Source of the DNA: Bathynomus jamesi
Taxonomy: Eukaryota; Arthropoda; Malacostraca; Isopoda; Cirolanidae
Assembly (NCBI GenBank): GCA_023014485.1
Contig: JAJOZX010001569.1
Location: forward strand, 449,001 to 513,000
Reading direction: 5' to 3'
Length of the DNA: 64,000 bases
A program made the translations under genes and the position numbers. The notes under the pieces were generated by a model. The model saw only the letters and a list, made by a program, of their open reading frames with translations, was not told where the DNA came from and did no database searches. Of this stretch, positions 56,455 to 64,000 are shown one piece after another. Each line of letters starts with the position of its first letter. Position 1 is the first letter of the stretch.

Positions 56455-56665
56455 GTAAGGGCTACGTCTTGGCCAATGCCGAAACACCGCTTCCCTTCGA
56501 TCAGCGAACTTAAGCGACATTGGGTCTGAATCGTAGTTGGATGGGTGGGCATTCTCTGTGTCCAGATTATATAGCGATTATATTGTTCGGATCTCATATA
56601 AAGCTGTAGATTACTCCGTTATGTGACCTTAAATGTTGCAAAGAGGGTTAAACAACCTTAACGAA
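56455..56665 (+). ncRNA. 5S rRNA-derived sequence (SINE3-like)
   Basis: GGCTACGTCTTGGCCAATG, CTTCGATCAGCGAACTTAAG and GTAGTTGGATGGGTG follow the order and spacing of 5S rRNA, including the internal promoter region (5S: GATCACCGAAGTTAAGC and TACTTGGATGGGTGAC). Similarity stops after about 100 bases. A non-5S body then ends in TTAACGAACAAACAAACA, a SINE-like tail. Divergence from 5S rules out a functional rRNA gene. It could be a 5S pseudogene or a 5S-headed SINE. Confidence 0.65.
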
Positions 56666-56699
56666 CAAACAAACATATCCGTGTAACATTTTCAAAAAT

Positions 56700-57051
56700 A
56701 CTAGCTAAAGTGGGCCCTACGGGCCCATTTAGCGAGACGTGCGGTGCTGGGGCCTTCGGCCTAGTAATTGGGGGGGGGAGCCTTTATATTTCTATGTTCA
56801 GAATGGTGTCTATAGAGCCAGGGGTTCCCAAAGTGGTCAGTATTGACCCCCTGGGGTCGATGGAACTGTGCGGGGGGTCGATAAAAATCTATGGGTTGAT
56901 AGGGGATCGATAAAGTTCTAGGAGTCTAGTCTTAAGTTTTAGGCTTAACATCGATGAGCACGGTGACTTAAGGCTCAAACCCTTAAACCTACAGCCTAAT
57001 GTTCACGCCCTTCTTCATACTCATCAGGCTCATCCATCTCATTTACCTTAT
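56700..57051. other. Unassigned, with hAT-like MITE end
   Basis: Contains GGGCCCTACGGGCCC (short palindrome, 56711-56725), GGGGCCTTCGGCC, and CAGGGGTTCCCAAAGTGG near 56819, which resembles the termini of hAT-like MITEs elsewhere in this window. No coding signal. Confidence 0.4.
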
Positions 57052-57190
57052 TAAGTTTTGTAATTGCCCTGTTTTTTTAGAAAAAGTGTATTTTATGGGA
57101 ATATACAAAAGGACAGAACATGTAGTTAGAAGTTTGAAGCAATAACTTTCCTTTAAAGTTTAAAATGTATTACGGAAATATTCGAAATAA

Positions 57191-57516
57191 TATGGACCAC
57201 CTAATACTAATTTCAATAGCTTTTTAATTCACTTAGATAACACGTTATGGAACTTCCATAAATCGAATGCCATAGTTGCGGGTGACTTCAATATTAATTT
57301 GCAATCTGAAGCAATCTCTCATAAATTTTTAAACTTAATGAATTCTTTTTATTTTTGTCAAATTATTACTAAACCCACTCGAGTCTGTAACTGTGGTACT
57401 GGTAATCGAATAACAGAATCTACAATTGATAATATATTTGTAAATAGCAATGCCCTCATAAATTCTGGAATTATAACCGCAATCATCACTAATAGTAATA
57501 GTATTGTTACTATATA
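57191..57516 (+). pseudogene. LINE endonuclease domain fragment, right-arm copy
   Basis: Mirror of 54730-55055 in sense orientation; GDFNIN at about 57280. Confidence 0.8.
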
Positions 57517-58727
57517 CAGGGTGTCCCATAAGTCCGGCATCATAGGAAAAATAATCAGAAAAGGCAAAACAAAAGCTTTTATTTACAGAACGTGCTCAAT
57601 ATGTCCACCATTGTTTTCAATACACAAATTCAGACGTGATACCCAGTCAGCAAGCACAAGGTGAATGATGTCAGGAGTAATGGTGTTACATGCCCCAATA
57701 ATGCGCTGCCGCAAATGTTCAACACTCCTAATTTTCTCTGCGTATACCAGCGCTTTCAAATGGCCCCAGAGATAAAACTCTAGTGGCGTGAGATCCGGGC
57801 TTCTAGCTGGCCATTCCACAGGCCCTCGACGTCCTATCCAATGACCAGGGAATTGTTGGTACAGGTATTCTCTTACTTGGGTGCTGTAATGTGCAGGAGC
57901 GCCGTCTTGCTGGAACCATGTTGGGAAATTCCCTTCTTCGTTCAAGACACTGGGAAATGCTTCTTCCTTGAGCATACGTAGGTAGGTGCCTCCAGTGACA
58001 TGTTCATCGAAAACGAGGGGGCCTATGATGCGATCCTTCCAAATGCCACACCATACCATCACCCGAGATGCACCTTGTTCCTTTGAAGAGGTATACCAGT
58101 GAGGGTTGTTTTGAGACCAGTAGCGGGTGTTCTGTCGATTTACCTCACCATTTCCATAAAAAACAGCCTCGTCACTGAACAGAATGGTGGACGGGAAATT
58201 GGCATCCCGAGCATATTGTTCCGTAGCCCATTCACAAAATTCCATCCGCCGGTCGGGATCATCTTCGCTTAATTTCTGTAGGATCTGAAGTTTATATGGA
58301 TGCCATTTGTGAGCCTGAAGAATGCGATGGATGCTACTTTTCGACACTCCTGTCTCGGCGGACAATCGCCGAAGAGACTTATTGGGACTTCTGTTAAAAT
58401 GAGCCAGGATAGCAGTCGCTGTATCATCGTCAGTGGACCTCCTTGAAGGTCCACTGCGTGGTTTATCTTCTATGGATCCTGTTTCCTTAAACTTTGCAAC
58501 AAGTCTACTAACACAACTCTGTGTTATTGGCTCGCGGTCTGGATGCAGTCTGTTAAATTCAGCAGCGGCCTCTCTTTGACTCCGATTTCCTATGAGTAGA
58601 ATTATCTGGATTCGTTCTTCCTTGCTCACAGACATTATGCCTGAGAAAGAGAAAAATATGAATTATGGTTTGTAGAAATAGAAAAATATGAATTTCTCCT
58701 ATGATGCCGGACTTATGGGACACCCTG
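57517..58727 (-). mobile_element. Intact mariner-like element (DD41E), right-arm copy
   Basis: 1211 bp with the same termini and TA flanks (57515-57516, 58728-58729). Two bases shorter than the left copy, in the untranslated leader. Confidence 0.95.
57583..58635 (-). CDS. Full-length mariner-family transposase, right-arm copy
   Basis: 350 residues, protein identical to the left-arm copy, with D155, D244 and E286 present. Two identical complete copies in opposite orientation could each supply transposase, or could together be mobilised as a composite. Confidence 0.93.
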   Translation of the reverse strand: MSVSKEERIQIILLIGNRSQREAAAEFNRLHPDREPITQSCVSRLVAKFKETGSIEDKPRSGPSRRSTDDDTATAILAHFNRSPNKSLRRLSAETGVSKSSIHRILQAHKWHPYKLQILQKLSEDDPDRRMEFCEWATEQYARDANFPSTILFSDEAVFYGNGEVNRQNTRYWSQNNPHWYTSSKEQGASRVMVWCGIWKDRIIGPLVFDEHVTGGTYLRMLKEEAFPSVLNEEGNFPTWFQQDGAPAHYSTQVREYLYQQFPGHWIGRRGPVEWPARSPDLTPLEFYLWGHLKALVYAEKIRSVEHLRQRIIGACNTITPDIIHLVLADWVSRLNLCIENNGGHIEHVL

Positions 58728-59021
58728 TACAATAACATTGTTCAGGTTGAGAGTAAAACAACTACTGATTACAGAATATTTTCAGAGGTTAACAAAAGAA
58801 AATTTATTGGGGCTGTAGAAAATACTCGATTTAACTGTGACGAACCGGTGAATGATCCAGATCATATTTTTCCATTCTTCTATGACACCTTACTCCATAT
58901 TTTCAATGCTTGCTTTCCTTTAAATAACCATTTTACTTCAACAGCTGATAAGCTCCGCTTACATGTACTAAATAATAATCACTCACTTAGAATATATATA
59001 CCACCTAACCCACTAAATTAA
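58728..59021 (+). pseudogene. LINE linker region, right-arm copy
   Basis: Mirror of 53223-53514; continues the endonuclease frame across the mariner. Confidence 0.7.
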
Positions 59022-59578
59022 TTCTCTTTTGTTCCTGCCACCTCTACTGAGATCCGGAATATTATTGGTAAATTAAAAAATACAAAAAATAACATTCATA
59101 ACATTCCTGTAACTATCATATATTGAAGCTTGTTAAAGGTAAGATATCTGTAACTTTGGCTGAAATTATCACTCAAAGTATTTGCAAAGGAATATTCCCA
59201 TCAATGTTAAAAATTGGTTGTATAACCATAGATGATAGAATATAGATATAATGTAGATATATGATAGAATTATATCACCTATTATATCACCTAATGTAGT
59301 AGAGGATATCTTCTAGACTTCATTTTTGCAAACTCATCAACCAAAACATCAAAATTAAGGTTTTTGACCGCTTCTTTTTCAGAGGCTATTATATTGGCCA
59401 TTATATTATATTCATTATATTGAATCCACAAAATATTAGGTGCCTTTTTTTTAAGAAACTATCATTTGGAGGGCCTTCGAGGCCCCCCTGGTGAGCTTGG
59501 GGGGACGACCGCCCCTCACAGCCCACCCCCCCAAATGACGCCTCCGATTCAGCTAAGAATATAATTAAAATTTATCAA

Positions 59579-59761
59579 TGTAATGAAATTGTTCGCCACC
59601 AATAAACTTTTCCTAAATACCAGTAAAACAAATTTCATGATTTTTATAAACTAAATGTGTATCTTGATGAACTAAATCTTGATGAAATCGCTGTAAAGGA
59701 GTGTACTGTAACAAAGTTTCTTGGTATAATGGTTGAATGGCATCCATGTTTGTGTCATTAG
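59579..59761 (+). pseudogene. LINE RT thumb fragment, right-arm copy
   Basis: Mirror of 52479-52661. A small indel near 59640-59650 breaks the frame, which is open on the left. Confidence 0.7.
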
Positions 59762-59985
59762 AAGTCCGCTCTAAGAAGCGAATGTCCCTTAATTTTATTT
59801 CCTCAACGTACATACAAGACAATCAACGGTTTAGATTGTTTTGTTTTAGATTTTTACCGGAATTATTCCCGTTTTCCTCTTTTTACGAGTGTCATGAAAA
59901 CTATGGTAATTAATCTCAACCCCATTCACCCGCATATAAATCTCATCAGATTATGCACGCCCATTAAATATGGCATGGTTTAAAC

Positions 59986-60190
59986 CAGTGGAAGGCAACC
60001 TTTCTTGAAAATGGGTCAATTTGATTTATTGGTAATTTGATAATGGGTCAGTGTTCAAATTTGAAATCAAAATACACTATTTTCGGGACATTTAAAAAAA
60101 AAAAAAAATACTCTTCATGTAATAATATTTATTATTTTATATATACTATATACTACAATTGACCCGTGGGTCAGAGGTTGCCGACCACTG
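59986..60190. mobile_element. hAT-like MITE (GTTTAAAC TSD), right-arm copy
   Basis: Mirror of 52049-52254; TSDs at 59978-59985 and 60191-60198. Confidence 0.92.
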
Positions 60191-60825
60191 GTTTAAACCC
60201 TGGTTTGTACTTCGTTACCCATTTACTTAGTTCACCCTAAAATGCGCCTAACTCATTAATTATTATTATAATGTTGTGATGGTGAATTTGTACGTATAAG
60301 TCTCATATCAAAATGTAAATAAAAAATGGTAGAAAGAAAGAGTGACTTGATTTTGAAATCGATTTAATTTCGCATGAGAATTTAAATCTTTTAAAATGAA
60401 GACATACAAAAGTAAAGTGATCCGATACCCAAGGTAGAGCCGAAGGGCTGAGTGCGTTATCAACTTATCAGAAAGAAATTATTTTTTGACATCCCCCGGA
60501 TAGATTTATGGTCGAGTAATTAATCTACAAAGGGGAAAATATAGCTTAACAAGGTTATTCTTCATTAATGAAGCTTGTAAAGGTTTGGGTTTGTTTATTC
60601 TTTGAACTCGCCTAAGGGAAACCCTCGAGAGAAAATTAAAAATTTTAATTTTAAATTTTAAATTTGAACTTTAATTTTTAAAATTTTAATTTGAAAATTT
60701 CTTTAAGAAAGGTGGAGTGTAGAATTTAACGAAGTTGAGATTAGAGCCAATAGAAGATCAGTAATTTTTGTACGAATGATGTCATGTAATGAAAATGGTT
60801 TTGATAGGCCCTTTAGAAACTAAAG

Positions 60826-61034
60826 CAGTGGTTCTCAAACTGGGGTACGCGAGGAAACCTTAGGGGGTACGAAGGGGTCCTGAAAATATAACCCTTTTAA
60901 TTTTATAAACGATTAACAAACGGCCACGAGTCACTCGGTCGTAAAGAAAGTAAAAATCCTCAATCTCTCGAAAATCCAGAAAATCCCATGAAAGAATTCA
61001 AGGGTACAGAAGAAAAAAAGTTTGAGAACCGCTG
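60826..61034. mobile_element. hAT-like MITE (CTTTAGT TSD), right-arm copy
   Basis: Mirror of 51203-51413 with a two-base length difference. Confidence 0.88.
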
Positions 61035-61985
61035 CACTAAAGGGAGGAGTTCCTATAATTTTAAGGTGTAACTTAGAGTTATAAAGCAGTTATAGTTCTG
61101 TCCTGTAAAGTTGAAGTGGCTTAGAGAAATCTCTAAACCCTGTGGCATTACTGAAAATTTCTGAGTTGATTTGAAACTGTTTCACGTTGTTCCAAAATCT
61201 GAATTTCTTTTGTTTACGTGAACTTGTTTGTAAGGGCTTTCTTGTTAGTTGACAGAAAAGAACTTCGTGAAATTTCTTTGAATTTAATTATTGTTCACAT
61301 AATTACGAAATTTTAAACTTGTAAGTTTGCGAAATATTACGTTTCTTTAGGGAAGAGTAAATATCTGGTGGTGATCTTGTTTCCCGAGGAAACGGGTGAA
61401 GTTAGCGCATGACTATTTAAATCCTTTGTGAAAATGCATTTGATTTAATTGACGGACTTTTTTCCTGGAAAAATCTGCGGAACTCGCGCAGAACTTTTGA
61501 GAGTAAATTTCCCAAATTTTGTAAGTAACGGTACACTGTATTAAAGAATTTTAATTTAGTGCTAGTTCTAGAGTTACACAGAAATAAAAAAAAAACTGTA
61601 TAAATCCCTTTTGAGACTGAAATAATTGCAAACATTTTCTTTGAATTGAAAATTTGTTTTTGGAACAAAATTTGTAATCGTACAGCTGTAGGTTCCTTTT
61701 CAATTTGCCCTACTTTGAGTGAAACAAAATAAACTTTATACGAGGGAGTGTGATGTTTCTATGCTACCTTACAACAGGCCTCTCTTGTAAGCTGAGGGAA
61801 AATTAACATTGAAAGTCAAAATTTAAAGAGGGCTTCAAGGAAGCCGCGAAAACTGTGAGCATAAAGTTGAAAGCCCATCCGAGCGGATAGGCAAAGTCAT
61901 CATGAAAGAAACGAACCCGCGCGCGCGCAATAAGTACAACTGCGAAAAAGGAGTTGCACCACAATAAGTGTATATACTTAATTAA

Positions 61986-62079
61986 CCCATTACTGCCCAA
62001 AGGTCTTTCCCGAGACTGAATAAAATCGTCTGGTTTTAGCCAGAACAAAATCAGTAAAGTAGCCCTGGGCACTAATGGG
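61986..62079. mobile_element. piggyBac-like MITE, right-arm copy
   Basis: Mirror of 50159-50252 with TTAA flanks. Confidence 0.85.
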
Positions 62080-62758
62080 TTAATAATGTCACTCACTCTT
62101 GTTCCATGGCTGAGAACCCTTTGTTACCGTGTCCCTCCAATTTATTTCCCCTTATAATGACTTATACATTCGAATTACATACATATAATGTATTAATTAT
62201 GAATTAACGTATATTGTATAATGTGTTGGACTGTGACGTCATAAAATAAATTAATTACTCTCGTATTTTTCCTCCTTTGAATACTAAATCTTCAAACTTC
62301 AAACTAAATCTTCAAACTTCAAACTTCCCTCTATTTATTTTTAATGTATAAGCAGTGGCGGATTATATTATCATTGAGGCAATTGAGGCTGAAGCCTCAG
62401 GCCCCATGCTTGAGAGAGGGGGGGGGGCAGTCAAAGTGGATCCAGTCAAGTGAGGGTGACTGTGTTAATTTCAATGGAGTTTATTTCAGCGTTAATATGC
62501 CAGATATTGCCAGTGGCCCTTGATTATTATTTTGCAAGCTTCAATGTTAATCTAAAATTTTATCTTTATAAATATTTTGTGTATATTTAATTTTTTGTCC
62601 TTAAACATTTGTAAAAAGAAGCGTCTCACTATATCTTTTTTTTTAAAGTCTGTGCTGCAGAAACCCAAATTCACGCAGCTTTTCAAAGCTGAAGCGATAA
62701 AGGATGAAGCTAGAGCAAAAATGAAACAAGAACGGCTGACTATACTCTCACTGATGTA

Positions 62759-63495
62759 CCGGGTGATTACAAATGATCTTCCCAATTTTAAACATTTATT
62801 ATGAAAAACTAACAAAGCTACAGCGAAAAACAAGATATACAAATAAAGAATATTTCAGGGAATTTTTATCTGTAATATTGAACACGTCAGAGATAGCCCT
62901 AAAATTAACATGTTTTGTGCTCTTACCGCTGAGAAAGTGTACGGTCCATTCTTCTTTGCTGAAAAAACAATTAACGGTATCATTTACCGCGATATGCTAC
63001 ACCTGTGGCTGGTGCACCAGCTGCTAGAGGACAAAGCTGATGTGTGGTTTCAGCAGGATGGTGCGCCACCCCATTTCCACAATGAGGTTACAACAATCCT
63101 GAATGAGCAATTGCCTGATCGTTGGATCGGGCGTGGGGGGCCCATTCCTTGGCCGGCTCGTTCGCCCGATCTAACCCTCCTTGACTTCTTCCTCTGGGGC
63201 TATGTCAAAAATGAAGCTTTTGTTCCACCACTGGCAACAACTTTGGAACATTTGAAGGAAAGGATACGCGAGGCTGTTAGAAAAGTTCAATATGATATGC
63301 TACAAAATGTATTGAGGAAAACAGAATACCATTTTGATGTCTACAGAGCGACAAATGGAGCTCATATTGAACTTCAATAGCTTGTAAAAAAAACTTTTTG
63401 AGTTCTTTATTTGTATATTTTGTTTTTCGCTGTAGCTTTTCTAGTTTTTTCATAATAAATGTTTAAATTCGGGAAGAACATTTGTAATCACCCGG
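62759..63495 (+). mobile_element. Deleted mariner (DD41D) in hAT, right-arm copy
   Basis: Mirror of 48743-49479; TA at 62757-62758 and 63496-63497. Confidence 0.9.
62910..63380 (+). pseudogene. DD41D mariner transposase C-terminal 156 aa, right-arm copy
   Basis: Protein identical to the left-arm copy at 48858-49328. Confidence 0.85.
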
Positions 63496-64000
63496 TACAT
63501 AAAAGTGACATTTTGCGGGAACGAAGTTTCAATGATATAATTCGAGATTTCGCAAACCAGAAAGCTCGAAAGGCAAACTTCTTTGATTAAATATGACACA
63601 GTACACAAACTGACAAATTCCCTGTTTTATTTTACGTTATATAGGCCCTAAAGTAAAGTTTGTTTAATAGTTTCGTTTCAGCAAACGGCAAAATATACCG
63701 TGTTAAGGTTCTTTTATGTTTGTTTCTCAATTAGCCTAAGCACCGTACACGTAATTTGCGTAGGCCCTAAATGTACTACGTACTGTACGTGTATTGTTAA
63801 TAAAAATCTATAGAAAAGGGCCCCTAAAATAAAATTAGCCTCAGGCCCCAAGTACAGTTAATCCGCCCCTGTGTATAGTCATTATTTATCTATGGTGTTT
63901 TGCGTATCGTCCCTTATAGTATTCATGTCATTTATCTATCTATTGTCTATTGATCTATCAGTCCTTGTCTATACAGTTGCCTTTACATGTAATTAAGTTC

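Larger units (their letters stand above)
55197..57051. other. Palindrome 2 spacer (1.86 kb, single copy)
   Basis: No inverted counterpart exists in the window. It holds a deleted mariner, a trinucleotide repeat, a 5S-like SINE unit and a hAT-like MITE end. Confidence 0.85.
62353..63871 (+). mobile_element. hAT element with nested mariner, right-arm copy
   Basis: Mirror of 48367-49885; transposase C-terminal segments at 62640-62757 and 63498-63590. Confidence 0.8.
57052..64000 (-). repeat. Palindrome 2, right arm (runs off window)
   Basis: Reverse complement of 48238-55196 up to the final base of the window. Confidence 0.95.

Noticed and set aside
56455..56560. Functional 5S rRNA gene
   Set aside because: Many differences from conserved 5S positions and no pairing 3' terminus; it continues into an unrelated body.

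Overview
The window is eukaryotic, repeat-saturated DNA with no recognisable host gene. Every coding signal belongs to a transposable element (TE): Penelope-like, Ty3/gypsy, LINE, hAT, many Tc1/mariner elements, and an intron-containing element whose protein looks like a CMC-type DDE transposase. Spliceosomal introns, (TA)n and (AC)n microsatellites, a 5S-derived and a tRNA-derived SINE-like sequence, and the LINE and mariner families point to an arthropod. I suspect a crustacean, from recall of similar LINE proteins, but this is not proven.

The dominant architecture is two very large inverted repeats. Palindrome 1 has arms 3151-23774 and 25999-46570 (about 20.6 kb each) around a 2.2 kb single-copy spacer. 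Palindrome 2 has arms 48238-55196 and 57052-64000 (about 6.95 kb each, running off the window edge) around a 1.86 kb spacer. Arms are near-identical, and every TE junction and target-site duplication (TSD) in one arm recurs in the other. The duplications are therefore younger than all insertions in them, or are assembly artefacts. Many arm differences that I checked in one coding stretch are single-base homopolymer indels.

Layout: 1-3150 holds a microsatellite, a 5'-truncated Penelope-like element with an inverted copy of its 3' end, a small hairpin, a GC-rich tandem repeat and the start of a gypsy integrase fragment. Arm 1 left holds the gypsy tail; a hAT transposase split by a LINE that is itself split by a DD34D mariner; a tRNA-like sequence; a coding-poor LTR element (LARD) whose 5' LTR carries a DD41D mariner, which in turn carries a hAT MITE and the CMC-like transposon; and another mariner with an LTR-like insert. 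Spacer 1 holds decayed LINE, mariner and MITE sequence. Arm 1 right repeats the left arm in reverse and ends inside a further mariner (46571-47367). Palindrome 2 holds a hAT element with a nested mariner, a piggyBac-like MITE, two hAT-like MITEs, and a LINE split cleanly by a mariner with an intact 350-aa transposase. Spacer 2 holds an internally deleted mariner and a 5S rRNA-derived SINE-like unit.

Most coding regions are broken by frameshifts or stops. The exception is the 350-aa transposase, intact in both arms of palindrome 2 with matching termini and TA duplications.
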